Shown here in pieces: positions 42,781 through 52,427 of a stretch of DNA of 64,000 bases. Source of the stretch: Cytobacillus depressus (lineage in GTDB: Bacteria; Bacillota; Bacilli; Bacillales; Cytobacillaceae); the NCBI RefSeq assembly GCF_008923245.1, contig NZ_WBOS01000008.1:1-64000 (forward strand). Reading direction: 5' to 3'. A program made the translations under genes and the position numbers. Every line of letters starts with the position of its first letter. The first letter of the stretch is position 1. Below the pieces are notes generated by a model, which saw only the letters and a list, made by a program, of their open reading frames with translations, did not search any database and had not been told where the DNA came from.

Positions 42781-43785
42781 TTTCCTCATTAGCAAATACA
42801 TAAAATACGGCGCCCCAATTAACGCTACGACAATCCCGGCAGGAATGCCAGCAGGATCAACGAGATTCCGGCCGATTGTGTCGGCGAGAAGGAGCAGCCA
42901 TCCGCCAATGAATATGGCGATAGGGAGGAATAATTGATTTCTCGGTCCGACTAAAGCTTTCGCTATATGCGGGGCCATGAGCCCGATAAAAGCGATTCCT
43001 CCTGTGACTGAAACGGCGGAGGCCGCAAGAGAGACTGCTGTTAAAAGCAGGATAATCCGCTCCTTTTCAATAGACACGCCGACGCCAATGGCTACTGGTT
43101 CGCTTAAGCTAAGTAGATTTAAGCGATTGGCTTTATACAATGTAAAAGGAATAAGAATCGTGAGCCACGGAAGAATGGCCCAAATAAAAGGCCAGTCTGT
43201 ACCCCAAATATTCCCGACCAGCCACTTGGCAATAAAATCTACTTTTTCCCGTTCGGCCGATGAAATGAGTACAATCATGATACCGGAAAGCGCCATGGAG
43301 AAGCCGACTCCAGTGAGAACGAGTTTGACGGGCTGCAGGCCAGAGCTTCTGTTATAAGCAAACAAATAAATCAAGCCAGCAGTGAGTAAAGCCCCGAGAA
43401 AAGCGACAAGTGGCAGCAAATAAACAAATGAGCCCGCCTTAATCGGAAAAAATAAAAAGAAGACAGCAATGGCCACTCCCGCTCCAGAATTAATTCCGAC
43501 AATCCCCGGATCAGCTAAATCATTGCGGGTGATGCCTTGTAAAATGGCGCCGGATAAGGCTAAAGCCATTCCTGCCAGCAATGTGATAACCATCCGCGGC
43601 AGCCGTATGGAAAATAGCACAAACTCTTCTTTAAATGTCCCCTGACCTAATAACGTTGGGATAAGTCGATCATAGGAGAGTGAAGAGTAACCCAATCCCA
43701 TACCAATAAAGATGGTTAAAATAATGAGTGCAAATAAAATGGACAAAATCATTCGTTGTTTTCTTACTAATGCCGGATGGATCAT
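42778..43785 (-). CDS. Iron-siderophore ABC permease (FecCD family), second
   Basis: A 335-residue FecCD/BtuC-type permease with about ten helices. Family motifs: RLPRMVITLLAGMALALSGAILQG near the start, GINSGAGVAIA, and SVTGGIAFIGLMAPHIAKALVGPRNQL, the loop that meets the ATPase. The ATG overlaps the end of the other permease by four bases, so the two are coupled and form a heterodimer. Last gene of the Fur-type operon. Confidence 0.92.
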   Translation of the reverse strand: MIHPALVRKQRMILSILFALIILTIFIGMGLGYSSLSYDRLIPTLLGQGTFKEEFVLFSIRLPRMVITLLAGMALALSGAILQGITRNDLADPGIVGINSGAGVAIAVFFLFFPIKAGSFVYLLPLVAFLGALLTAGLIYLFAYNRSSGLQPVKLVLTGVGFSMALSGIMIVLISSAEREKVDFIAKWLVGNIWGTDWPFIWAILPWLTILIPFTLYKANRLNLLSLSEPVAIGVGVSIEKERIILLLTAVSLAASAVSVTGGIAFIGLMAPHIAKALVGPRNQLFLPIAIFIGGWLLLLADTIGRNLVDPAGIPAGIVVALIGAPYFMYLLMRK

Positions 43786-44792
43786 GAGAATGCTTTCCCT
43801 CCTTTCCGTACGATGAAGAGGAAGAATGGTAGCCCGATCATTGCCACAATGGCGGCAACAGGTGTCTCATACGGTGAATTGATCGTACGTCCAAGTGTGT
43901 CGGCAAATAACATAAAGGTTGCTCCCGTAATGGCTGACATGGGCAGGATATAGCGATAATCCGTTCCGACGATCGCCCGGACGATATGCGGAACCATGAG
44001 TCCAATGAATGCCATGTTCCCAACAAGTGCTACGGACGCACCAGCGAGAAGAATGATTACAATAAATAAAATGGTTTTAATTTGTGATGTCTTTTGACCT
44101 AACCCGACAGCCACTTCCTCACTCAAGCTCAAAATGGTGAGCTGCCTGGCGAGGAAAAGAGACATGAGTATGCCAATTGTGATGAAGGGGATGATGGTCT
44201 GCAGCTGGCTCCATGAAGTTCCGATGATGCCGCCTGCAGTCCACATCGATACCTCTTTAGAAATCTTGAAATAAATGCCAACTCCCTCCGCGATGGCGTG
44301 TAGGAAGGCAGAAACTGCAGCCCCTGCTAACACGATGCGAAAAGGAGAAAATCCGCCTTTTTTCATCGCTCCCATACTAAAAACCATCACCGCACCGCCA
44401 GCCGCACCAATGAAACACGCAATCATGATTCCGAAGTAATTGGCAGAAGGGATAAAGGCAATAGTCAAAGCGAGGGCGGCATTCGCGCCAGCTGTTAACC
44501 CGAGTAAACCCGGGTCAGCAAGCGGATTTCTAGTCATTCCTTGCATAATGGCACCAGAAACAGCCAGTGCCGCACCAACAACAATGGCCGCCACCTCACG
44601 AGGAAGACGAATTTCACGGATGATGGACAATTTATCGCCTGTTGCCTGGGAAGTAAGGGCGAGCCATACATCTTTTACTGAGGTGTCTGCAGCTCCGAAT
44701 ACCATCGCAGCTATAAACATACAAACAAAGGCAAGAATTCCTGCTATTAGTTTCACTATAAATGGAATGGTAGGTTGATTGTCTTTTGTCAT
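43782..44792 (-). CDS. Iron-siderophore ABC permease (FecCD family), first
   Basis: A 336-residue FecCD-type permease: LPREVAAIVVGAALAVSGAIMQGMTRNPLADPGLLG is the conserved N-terminal block and AGASVALVGNMAFIGLMVPHIVRAIVG the ATPase-contact loop. About ten helices. It lies 70 bases after the binding-protein gene. With the partner permease it resembles the FhuB/FhuG or YfiZ/YfhA pairs of Bacillus. Confidence 0.92.
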   Translation of the reverse strand: MTKDNQPTIPFIVKLIAGILAFVCMFIAAMVFGAADTSVKDVWLALTSQATGDKLSIIREIRLPREVAAIVVGAALAVSGAIMQGMTRNPLADPGLLGLTAGANAALALTIAFIPSANYFGIMIACFIGAAGGAVMVFSMGAMKKGGFSPFRIVLAGAAVSAFLHAIAEGVGIYFKISKEVSMWTAGGIIGTSWSQLQTIIPFITIGILMSLFLARQLTILSLSEEVAVGLGQKTSQIKTILFIVIILLAGASVALVGNMAFIGLMVPHIVRAIVGTDYRYILPMSAITGATFMLFADTLGRTINSPYETPVAAIVAMIGLPFFLFIVRKGGKAFS

Positions 44793-44862
44793 CTTATCTC
44801 ACTTTTCCTATTAATAAATGAAGAAAAGGAATCCTCCGAATTAGAATTCCTTCTTCGTATAA

Positions 44863-45786
44863 TTAGTTACCTAGAAAGCTTTTCTTAAAAAAGTCTAATT
44901 GATAATCGAGTGTGATCGGATCATTGAAATAGAACTCTTTCATATTAGCTTCATATACATGATTATTTTTGACAGCTGGAATGTTTTTGTACGTATCTGT
45001 TTCTTGGAATGAGTTATCTGTTTCACTGTTCTTGCTAATGATTAAATAATCTCCGGCGAACTCAGGGAGAACTTCTAAAGATAAGGCATAGTATCCGTCC
45101 TTAAACGCCGTTTCTATCACTTTTTCAGGCATATTTAATTTCATTTCTTGATAAAGAATTTCTGTACCGCGACCCCAGTTATCGCCGTATACATAAAGCT
45201 GCTTGTCAAAGTTTTCAATGACAGAAACGGTTGCGTCTGCACCAATTTTCGCTTTAATTTCCTCGCCAGCTGTTTGGGCACGTTTTTTGAAATCGTCAAT
45301 CCAAGCTTGAGCTTCTTTTTCTTTATTTAATAGTTTGCCAATCTCTAAGTGTTGTGTTAAATAATCTACTTTCCCGTATGTATAAGTAACGGTTGGAGCA
45401 ATTTCGTTTAATTTATCAATGTTTTTAATATTAGATAATCCGATGATTAAGTCTGGATCTAATTCAATGATTTTCTCTAAGCTTTCATCAGACACTTCCG
45501 CCACGTCTTTTAATTTTGAATCAAAACGCGGATTCATTTTTGACCATGAATCGACTCCGACAAGGTTTACATCTAACGCCATAACGTTACCCGCGAAAGA
45601 GGAAAGAACGATGACACGTTTCGGATGAGCAGGGGCTTCAACTGGTCCATTTTCAGATTGATAGGTAATTGTTTCTGTTTTCTTTTCATCAGTTTTTGGA
45701 GCACTTTTTTGCTGTTCTGTTTTACTGCTGCAGGCACTAATCATAAGTACACACAGTAGTAAGAAGGGGATGAATATTTTTTTCAT
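44863..45786 (-). CDS. Iron-hydroxamate siderophore-binding lipoprotein
   Basis: A 307-residue lipoprotein: signal with lipobox MISAC, then a class III (helical-backbone) binding fold. PKRVIVLSSFAGNVMALDVNLVGVDSW and DESLEKIIELDPDLIIGL are typical of the FhuD/YxeB hydroxamate group. It lies three bases after the ATPase gene stop. It captures ferric siderophore (ferrichrome or ferrioxamine type is likely) outside the membrane. The exact ligand cannot be fixed. Confidence 0.9.
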   Translation of the reverse strand: MKKIFIPFLLLCVLMISACSSKTEQQKSAPKTDEKKTETITYQSENGPVEAPAHPKRVIVLSSFAGNVMALDVNLVGVDSWSKMNPRFDSKLKDVAEVSDESLEKIIELDPDLIIGLSNIKNIDKLNEIAPTVTYTYGKVDYLTQHLEIGKLLNKEKEAQAWIDDFKKRAQTAGEEIKAKIGADATVSVIENFDKQLYVYGDNWGRGTEILYQEMKLNMPEKVIETAFKDGYYALSLEVLPEFAGDYLIISKNSETDNSFQETDTYKNIPAVKNNHVYEANMKEFYFNDPITLDYQLDFFKKSFLGN

Positions 45787-45789
45787 TGG

Positions 45790-46584
45790 TTATTTTTCTC
45801 CTTTAAGTAAGTTGTAGGTCAAACACATTGGCTTGTTTGTGCGCGGATCCCGCCCGATTTCAGCATCAATATGGAAAACTTGCTCGAGGACGTTAGGATG
45901 AATGACTTCTTCGCAATCCCCAGCCTTTACGATTTCTCCGTCCTTTAATGCAATAATAAAGTCGGCAAAGCGGGCTGCCTGATTTAAATCGTGAAGCACC
46001 ATCACAATCGTCCGTTCCTGTTCTTGATTGAGTTTTTGCAAAAGCTCCAATACTTCTAGCTGATGAGCCATATCTAAATATGTAGTCGGTTCATCAAGAA
46101 AGATAATTTCCGTCTCTTGTGCCAGTGCCATCGCAATCCATACACGTTGGCGCTGACCTCCTGAGAGCGCATCTACAGGGCGAAATTTAAACTCGAATGT
46201 CCCGGTCACTTCAAGTGCCCAATCAATGACTTCATAATCTTTTGGTGTTAGACGGCCAAAGCCCTTTTGATAAGGAAAACGGCCATAAGATACAAGCTCG
46301 CCAACGGTTAATCCTCTTGCGCTTTCAGGTGTTTGTGGAAGGATCGCCATTTTTTTCGCGAGCAGCTTTGTATTTTCCTTTGAAATATCCCCGCCATCCA
46401 AAATCACTGTACCGGATTGATGAGAAATAATGCGGGTGATCGCCTTCAATAGAGTAGATTTACCACAGCCATTCGGTCCAATGATCGTCGTGATTTTTTT
46501 ATCAGGAATCTTTACGGAAAGCTCCTTAACAATGAGCCGTTCCTCATAGCCAATACTTAAGTCTTCTGTATATAAGCGGACCAT
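45790..46584 (-). CDS. Iron-siderophore ABC ATPase (FhuC/YusV type)
   Basis: A 264-residue ATPase read from ATG 46584, just after GGAGGGCGC; a longer start at 46602 would place this SD inside the gene. Walker A GPNGCGKST, Q-loop AILPQTPESARGLTVGELVSYGR, signature LSGGQRQRVWIAMALAQ, Walker B IIFLDEPTTYLD, switch His in VMVLHDLNQAARFAD. First gene of the four-gene uptake operon and the nearest to the Fur box. Confidence 0.92.
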   Translation of the reverse strand: MVRLYTEDLSIGYEERLIVKELSVKIPDKKITTIIGPNGCGKSTLLKAITRIISHQSGTVILDGGDISKENTKLLAKKMAILPQTPESARGLTVGELVSYGRFPYQKGFGRLTPKDYEVIDWALEVTGTFEFKFRPVDALSGGQRQRVWIAMALAQETEIIFLDEPTTYLDMAHQLEVLELLQKLNQEQERTIVMVLHDLNQAARFADFIIALKDGEIVKAGDCEEVIHPNVLEQVFHIDAEIGRDPRTNKPMCLTYNLLKGEK

Positions 46585-46622
46585 TTGCGCCCTCCATTTC
46601 ATAAAAGTTAGAAGTTTTTATT

Positions 46623-46641
46623 GATAATGATTATCAATGTC
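46623..46641. promoter_or_regulatory. Fur box of the siderophore operon
   Basis: GATAATGATTATCAATGTC matches 16 of 19 positions of the Fur consensus. It is 39 bases before the ATPase start on the minus strand. Confidence 0.85.
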
Positions 46642-46691
46642 ACTATAATCATAACTATAATGTTCAATTTTTCCATTGTCAACGATTAAAT

Positions 46692-46710
46692 AATAATGAT
46701 AATCATTTTC
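46692..46710. promoter_or_regulatory. Second Fur box, on the side of the reductase gene
   Basis: AATAATGATAATCATTTTC matches 17 of 19 positions of the Fur consensus. It lies 51 bases from the first box and directly before the dispersed element that leads to the reductase gene, so both divergent units are probably iron-repressed. Confidence 0.85.
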
Positions 46711-46713
46711 AAT

Positions 46714-46914
46714 AACTTTATTCAGCTAGTTTTCAATCTCCATAGAGGTAAGATGACGAGTGCAAAAAAAGCTATTCAATCATGGGGAGTTAAACTACCG
46801 CTGAATAAAGTTAAGCCTCCGGCGGATGCCTCAGATTTTTTAATGGAATTTATCGAGCGAGCTCGATAAAAATCTGGGCACAAATACGCCAAGGCGAATT
46901 TGATCTATAAGGAG
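46714..46914 (+). repeat. Dispersed structured element, copy 2 (reductase leader)
   Basis: Second copy of the element at 6925. AACTTTATTCAG (46714-46725) and its inverse CTGAATAAAGTT (46801-46812) are both exact. The core keeps AAGCCTCCGGCGGATGCCTC, the TTTATCGAG/CTCGATAAA hairpin and CAAATACGCC/GGCGAATTTG (46881-46902, one mismatch), and ends with the SD AAGGAGT of the next gene. The 75 bases between the two 12-base motifs differ from copy 1. Confidence 0.85.
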
Positions 46915-46923
46915 TGAACGGGA

Positions 46924-47973
46924 ATGGGTGAGCAAGAATTATTTGATGTGACAGTCATTGGAGGGGGGCCAGCTGGCCTTTATTCGGCTTTTTACAGCGG
47001 GCTTCGGGAAATGAAAACGAAGCTGATTGAGTATCAGCCGCAACTAGGGGGGAAAGTCCACGTCTATCCGGAAAAGATGATCTGGGATGTGGGCGGGCTG
47101 ACGCCGATTCCAGGAGCGAAATTAATTACACAGCTTGTTGAGCAAGGATTAACGTTTAACCCAGAGGTCGTGCTAAATGAAAAGGTAGAATCTATCACAC
47201 GAAATGAAGCTGGGATATTTGTCTTACATACTTCTTCTGGGCAAAGGCATTTTTCCAAAACAGTAATCATTGCGGTCGGAAGCGGCATATTAAATCCCCA
47301 AAAGCTAGAAATCGAAGGGGCTGAGAGATTTGAAGTGTCGAATTTAAATTACACCGTCAAATCTTTAAAGCATTTTAAGAATAAAACAGTCATTATTTCT
47401 GGCGGAGGCAACTCAGCAATTGACTGGGCAAATGAATTGGAGCCTGTCGCCAAAAAGGTTTATTTAACGTATCGGAAGGATGCGCTATCCGGTCATGAAG
47501 CGCAAGTTACGCAGCTTTTGAACAGCTCCGTACAATGTTTCTTTCAATCTTCTATTACGAAGCTTATTGCCGGTAGGAACCATACAGAAATAGAACGGGT
47601 CGAACTGACTAATCATCAAACAGGAGAGGTTTCATCCATAGCTATCGATGAAGTGATCATTAATCATGGGTATGAGCGGGATACAGCCTTGCTTAAAAAC
47701 AGTGAGCTGCCTATTAAAGTAGCAGACAATGATTATATCGCCGGAAGTGCAAACAGCGAATCCTCGGTTGCAGGGCTGTATGCGGCTGGAGATATTCTTA
47801 TGCATGAAGGGAAATTAAATTTAATTGCCGGCGCCTTTCAAGATGCGGCTAATGCGGTCAACAAAGCAAAGCAATTTATTGACCCCAATGCCTTTAAAGC
47901 AGGAATGGTTTCCTCTCATAATGAAGTGTTTAAGAAGCGCAATCGAGAATTAGTGAAGCAAATGATGAATTAA
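46924..47973 (+). CDS. Ferredoxin/flavodoxin-NADP reductase (YcgT/YumC type)
   Basis: A 349-residue thioredoxin-reductase-like flavoprotein. FAD site FDVTVIGGGPAGLYSAFYSG at the N-terminus, NADP site VIISGGGNSAIDWANELEP in the middle, and the closing FAD motif GLYAAGDILMHEG. It lacks the CxxC pair of thioredoxin reductases, which makes it a ferredoxin-NADP reductase of the Bacillus YumC/YcgT group. YcgT of B. subtilis is in the Fur regulon; the Fur box here and the divergent siderophore operon suggest a role in reducing imported ferric siderophore. Confidence 0.9.
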   Translation: MGEQELFDVTVIGGGPAGLYSAFYSGLREMKTKLIEYQPQLGGKVHVYPEKMIWDVGGLTPIPGAKLITQLVEQGLTFNPEVVLNEKVESITRNEAGIFVLHTSSGQRHFSKTVIIAVGSGILNPQKLEIEGAERFEVSNLNYTVKSLKHFKNKTVIISGGGNSAIDWANELEPVAKKVYLTYRKDALSGHEAQVTQLLNSSVQCFFQSSITKLIAGRNHTEIERVELTNHQTGEVSSIAIDEVIINHGYERDTALLKNSELPIKVADNDYIAGSANSESSVAGLYAAGDILMHEGKLNLIAGAFQDAANAVNKAKQFIDPNAFKAGMVSSHNEVFKKRNRELVKQMMN

Positions 47974-47979
47974 AGCATG

Positions 47980-48005
47980 GAGGATGAAAGTCCTCTTTAT
48001 TTTTC
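47980..48005 (+). terminator. Weak terminator after the reductase gene
   Basis: Short stem GAGGA / TCCTC with loop TGAAAG, then TTTATTTTTC. Confidence 0.55.
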
Positions 48006-48119
48006 TTTACAAATGGTTTAAAAAAACATATCTTTAATTCGAGATAAAATCGATTCGAAAATTAAATCTTATTAAGGCGTATACTAATATTTATCCGTAT
48101 ATATAAAGGGGGAATTCAC

Positions 48120-48965
48120 ATGAGCATATTCCATAAAGAGCCAAATGTATATGTTGGAGAGGTCAACATTAAAGTCAAAGACTTGCATTTAGCCAGTGAT
48201 TTTTACGAAAAGATGATAGGCTTCAAAATATTAGAAAAAGCAGATCGTAAAGCAGTGTTAACGGCAGATGGAAAAACGCCGTTAGTGACACTAGAGCAGC
48301 CGGCAGATGTCATTCCGAAAACGGAGCGTACGTCAGGCTTATATCACTTTGCCATCTTGCTGCCAAGCCGAGCAGATTTATCCGTCTTTTTACGGCATTT
48401 GCTACAGACTGGATACAGATTCGGAGCAGCAGATCATTATGTAAGTGAAGCTTTGTATTTGAATGATCCTGATGGCAATGGGATCGAGGTCTATTGTGAC
48501 CGCCCAGCTGAAAAGTGGAATTGGAAGAATGGGCTCGTGGACATGGCAACCGTTCAGCTCGATGGGGAAGGAATTTTGGCTGAAAGTGATGCTGAGTGGA
48601 CTGGTTTGCCAGTGGATACGTTGATGGGACATATTCACCTTCATGTCGGAGATCTTCACAAAGCAGAGGAATTCTATACGAAAGGGCTTGGCTTCCAGAC
48701 GGTGAGCTACTATCCGCAGGCTGCTTTCCTCTCAACAGGTGGCTACCATCATCATATTGCTATTAATACTTGGCAAGGAACGGGCGCACCGACACCCCCA
48801 GAAAATAGTGTCGGCTTAAAGTGGTACACACTTGTTTTCCCTAACAAGGAGGCAAGAGATAATGTACTGAAGCAATTGCAGGAAATTGGTGCACCGGTTA
48901 AGGAAGAGGCTGGTGAATTTATAACACATGATCCGGCTGGGAATGTGATAAGACTGGTGATTTAA
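48120..48965 (+). CDS. catE: Catechol-2,3-dioxygenase-like VOC protein (CatE type)
   Basis: A 281-residue protein with two VOC modules: YVGEVNIKVKDLHLASDFYEKMIGF (residues 10-34) and LMGHIHLHVGDLHKAEEFYTKGLGF (about 165-190). The metal site is in the second module and the end of each: GHIHLHV, YHHHIAINTW. Length and module order match B. subtilis CatE (YfiE), an extradiol dioxygenase that cleaves catechol. Single gene; SD AAAGGGGGAA. Confidence 0.85.
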   Translation: MSIFHKEPNVYVGEVNIKVKDLHLASDFYEKMIGFKILEKADRKAVLTADGKTPLVTLEQPADVIPKTERTSGLYHFAILLPSRADLSVFLRHLLQTGYRFGAADHYVSEALYLNDPDGNGIEVYCDRPAEKWNWKNGLVDMATVQLDGEGILAESDAEWTGLPVDTLMGHIHLHVGDLHKAEEFYTKGLGFQTVSYYPQAAFLSTGGYHHHIAINTWQGTGAPTPPENSVGLKWYTLVFPNKEARDNVLKQLQEIGAPVKEEAGEFITHDPAGNVIRLVI

Positions 48966-48967
48966 TT

Positions 48968-48995
48968 GGCGAGAGGAAGCTCTCGTCTTTTTTTT
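48968..48995 (+). terminator. Terminator of catE
   Basis: CGAGAG / CTCTCG stem with a GAAG loop and a run of eight T after TC. Confidence 0.88.
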
Positions 48996-49195
48996 GGCTA
49001 GCATGAAAGTTTAAGTTTATTTGCGCACTAAAGTATAATTAAAATTGAGATTTAATATCTGCTCAAAATATCGCATAAGAAAAACTAAGGCCTTCACCAA
49101 AAAAGACTGGCGAAAGCCAAGTTTTTTTAACTTTAGGGATCAATGCAAAGTATGATAATAATAGTGAACGAGATCCTTTAGGAAGGAGATCCCAT

Positions 49196-52100
49196 ATGGA
49201 TATCCAGTTGAATCAAAAAATCATTAAAGACATATGTGGTGCGGTCTCCTTCAAAAGAGGGGATTCTTTTTATCGAGCGGGAAAAGTAAGCATTGAACAG
49301 TACAGTTCGCAAAGCTGCAAGGCAACGGTGAAGGGGATAGAAGATTTCCATGTCACCATTAAAAGCGATGAGGACGGTGAACTTCTGACTGCATGCAGTT
49401 GCCCTTCACTCGCATCAGTTAAACATTCTTGTCAGCATGTTGCAGCTGTTTTGCTGGCAATTCACGAACAGCAACGTCAAGAGGCGCCGCTGATTTCAAA
49501 TCCTCCCATTGAAAATGCTCTGACAGAAGAGTTGCTGACCATTTTCGATGATCAGCCTGTCCGTTCAAGCGGGCAGCAGGTTTATTTTGAAAATCGACAA
49601 GTCATTGCGGCGGAGTTTACATGCAAGCCTGTGGAGATAGACAAAGGGCAGCTGATGATGGGTATTGAAATCAAGGTGGGGCCTGTTCCTGTGCAGCCTA
49701 TTCGCAAATTTTTGGAGCAAGTGAAGGAAGGGCATTCCTGTAAGCTTTCAAATATATTTACGTACGACCCTCGTATACATTGTTTTCAGAAGGAAGCAGA
49801 CCGGGTGATTCAGCAGCTTAATCAAGTAGCCCAAGATGAAAATGTACAGGCGTCTCAGGGCCGATTAGATGAATCTCAGCTGCTGCTCATTCCGCCTTCT
49901 TCTTGGGAGCGGCTTCTGCCGTTGCTTCAAAAGGCGCCATCCGTAAAGCTCGCATATAATGGCTTGATGTTTGAAGGCTTTCAGATATCGAAAGAGCGGC
50001 TACCACTGCATTTTGATTTTACCGAAAAAGATGACCAAGGCTTTCAATTGAAGATTAGCGGCTTGGACCATTTAATTATTATCGATGCTTATCGAATTGT
50101 ATTAAGCGGAGGGAAAGTCATTCAGCTAACTGATGAGGACGGAAGGCGACTAGCTGAATTAAAGAAAATGCTGGATGCTTCAAAAGCGAATCAAATTCCG
50201 ATTGAAGTAGAACAAATTGATTTTTTTCTGGAAAAGGTCGTTCCTGGACTGAGAAAGCTTGGAAATGTGCATATTTCCGAAGCAATTTCGAATCGGCTGA
50301 TGAAGGCGCCGTTAATCGCGAAGCTTTACTTGGATCGGGTGAAAAATCGCTTGCTAGCTGGATTAGAGTTTCACTATGAAAATATCGTTATCAATCCGTT
50401 AGAAGGTAGGGAGCTTCCAGCTGGTACGATGCTGATAAGGGATGCTATGAAGGAAGAGGCGATTTTGCAGCTGATGGAGGACAGCTCATTTGCGAAGACG
50501 GACGGGGGCTATTTCCTGCATAATGAAGAGCTGGAGTATGAATTCTTGTATCATACCGTCCCCAAGCTACAAAAGCTTGTGCAAATCTATGCAACAACAG
50601 CGATCAGAAATCAAATTTTCCGGGAGAATACTCGTCCGCAAATTAGAGTGAAAGTTAAAAAGGAACGGACGAATTGGCTGGAATTCAAATTTACAATGGA
50701 TGGCATTTCAGAACAGGAAATCCGGGGAATATTACAGGCGCTGGAGGAAAAGCGAAAATATTATCGTCTGCAAAATGGATCACTGTTTTCCTTGGAGACG
50801 AGGGAGCTTGAAGAGATTCAACGTTTTCTTCAGGCCGTTCCAGTTCAACAGGAAGATTTAGAGAGCGGCTTGAATATGCCGATTATTCAGGGGCTTCGCT
50901 TATTGGATTCGGTTGATAGCAGTGATGCTTTTCTATTAGAGGAATCCTTTAGGCAGTTTCTGAGTGAAATCCACCATCCAGACCGTTTGGAATATGAGAT
51001 TCCAGTGCGTTTAATGCCAATTTTGCGCGACTATCAAAAATACGGCTTTAAATGGATGAAAACTTTAGCCAGCTATGGATTCGGCGGGATACTCGCTGAT
51101 GATATGGGATTGGGAAAAACGCTGCAAAGTATTGCGTTTATTGTCTCAGAGCTTCAAGAAATCCGTCATAAAAATAGGCCTATTCTGATTGTCTGCCCAT
51201 CTTCCCTAACCTATAACTGGCTACGCGAATTCATGAAGTTTGCTCCAGATGTAGAGGCTATTGTTGTTGATGGCACGAAAGCAGAGAGAATGCAATTACA
51301 GAAGGCTGTAATGGATATGGATGTCGTGATTACGTCTTATCCATTGCTGCGCCGGGATATGAACTGGTATGAGCAGCAGTCGTTCCATACCGTGTTTTTC
51401 GATGAAGCGCAAGCCTTTAAAAATCCTCTAACCCAAACGGCGAGGGCAGTGAAACGAATTAAGGCACAACATCGATTCGCTCTTACCGGGACACCTGTTG
51501 AAAACTCGCTGGAGGAGCTTTGGTCTATTTTTCACGTTGTTTTTCCAGAGCTATTCATGGGATTAAGGGAATATAGTTATTTGTCAAACAAGGTGATTGC
51601 AAGGCGAATCCGCCCGTTTCTGCTTCGCAGGCTGAAGGAGGATGTGCTTGCCGAGCTGCCAGAAAAAAGCGAGAGTGTCAGTTTTGTGGAGCTGCTCCCA
51701 GACCAGAAAAAGCTATATGCCGCCTATTTGGCAAAGCTTCGGCATGACACGCTCAAGCATTTGGATAAGAACACTCTTCGGAAAAATCGTATTCGTATTC
51801 TGGCCGGCTTAACGCGGTTAAGACAAATTTGCTGCCACCCAGCTTTATTTGTAGATGGCTATAAAGGCACCTCAGCGAAGTTTGAGCAATTAAAGCAAAT
51901 TATTGAGGAATCCGTGTTTGCAGGCAGAAGAGTGCTGATTTTCTCCCAGTTTACAAAAATGCTGACCATCATTGGCAGAGAACTAGAGAGACAAGGGCTG
52001 CCATTTTTCTACCTTGATGGCGAGACACAGTCTTCGGAGCGTGTGAATTTATGCGAACGGTTCAATGCTGGGGAACGCCACTTTTTCCTGATTTCCTTAA

Positions 52101-52384
52101 AAGCAGGCGGCACAGGCCTGAACTTGACTGGTGCCGACACGGTGATTTTATACGACTTATGGTGGAATCCTGCTGTCGAGGAACAAGCAGCAGACCGTGC
52201 TCATCGCATCGGACAAACGAAGGCTGTTCGAGTTATTAAGCTCATCGCGCGCGGCACCATTGAAGAAAAAGTAAATGAACTGCAAGAAAAAAAGCGCCAT
52301 TTAATAGAGGAAGTTATTGATTCTAAGGACGGCAAGCAGTCGGTTTTAACGGAAGAGGATATAAGGGAGATATTAGGAGTGTAG
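49196..52384 (+). CDS. SNF2-family helicase with SWIM zinc finger
   Basis: A 1062-residue Swi2/Snf2 ATPase. The N-terminal SWIM finger has CSC and CQH (ACSCPSLASVKHSCQHVAA, about residues 63-82). A long middle region of about 500 residues is of the SNF2-associated type. The helicase core starts near residue 605 with LRDYQKYGFKWM, Walker A ADDMGLGKT, Walker B FFDEAQAFKN, ALTGTPVENSLEELWSI and, at the C-terminus, KAGGTGLNLTGAD and DRAHRIGQ. Such bacterial proteins remodel DNA-bound complexes, such as RNA polymerase; the exact role is unknown. SD AAGGAGAT. Confidence 0.92.
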   Translation: MDIQLNQKIIKDICGAVSFKRGDSFYRAGKVSIEQYSSQSCKATVKGIEDFHVTIKSDEDGELLTACSCPSLASVKHSCQHVAAVLLAIHEQQRQEAPLISNPPIENALTEELLTIFDDQPVRSSGQQVYFENRQVIAAEFTCKPVEIDKGQLMMGIEIKVGPVPVQPIRKFLEQVKEGHSCKLSNIFTYDPRIHCFQKEADRVIQQLNQVAQDENVQASQGRLDESQLLLIPPSSWERLLPLLQKAPSVKLAYNGLMFEGFQISKERLPLHFDFTEKDDQGFQLKISGLDHLIIIDAYRIVLSGGKVIQLTDEDGRRLAELKKMLDASKANQIPIEVEQIDFFLEKVVPGLRKLGNVHISEAISNRLMKAPLIAKLYLDRVKNRLLAGLEFHYENIVINPLEGRELPAGTMLIRDAMKEEAILQLMEDSSFAKTDGGYFLHNEELEYEFLYHTVPKLQKLVQIYATTAIRNQIFRENTRPQIRVKVKKERTNWLEFKFTMDGISEQEIRGILQALEEKRKYYRLQNGSLFSLETRELEEIQRFLQAVPVQQEDLESGLNMPIIQGLRLLDSVDSSDAFLLEESFRQFLSEIHHPDRLEYEIPVRLMPILRDYQKYGFKWMKTLASYGFGGILADDMGLGKTLQSIAFIVSELQEIRHKNRPILIVCPSSLTYNWLREFMKFAPDVEAIVVDGTKAERMQLQKAVMDMDVVITSYPLLRRDMNWYEQQSFHTVFFDEAQAFKNPLTQTARAVKRIKAQHRFALTGTPVENSLEELWSIFHVVFPELFMGLREYSYLSNKVIARRIRPFLLRRLKEDVLAELPEKSESVSFVELLPDQKKLYAAYLAKLRHDTLKHLDKNTLRKNRIRILAGLTRLRQICCHPALFVDGYKGTSAKFEQLKQIIEESVFAGRRVLIFSQFTKMLTIIGRELERQGLPFFYLDGETQSSERVNLCERFNAGERHFFLISLKAGGTGLNLTGADTVILYDLWWNPAVEEQAADRAHRIGQTKAVRVIKLIARGTIEEKVNELQEKKRHLIEEVIDSKDGKQSVLTEEDIREILGV

Positions 52385-52386
52385 TA

Positions 52387-52427
52387 AGACCAAAGTGATG
52401 GATTGAATGTCATTTTGGTCTTTTTTT
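52387..52427 (+). terminator. Terminator of the SNF2 helicase gene
   Basis: AGACCAAA (52387-52394) / TTTGGTCT (52414-52421) and a run of seven T. Confidence 0.9.
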
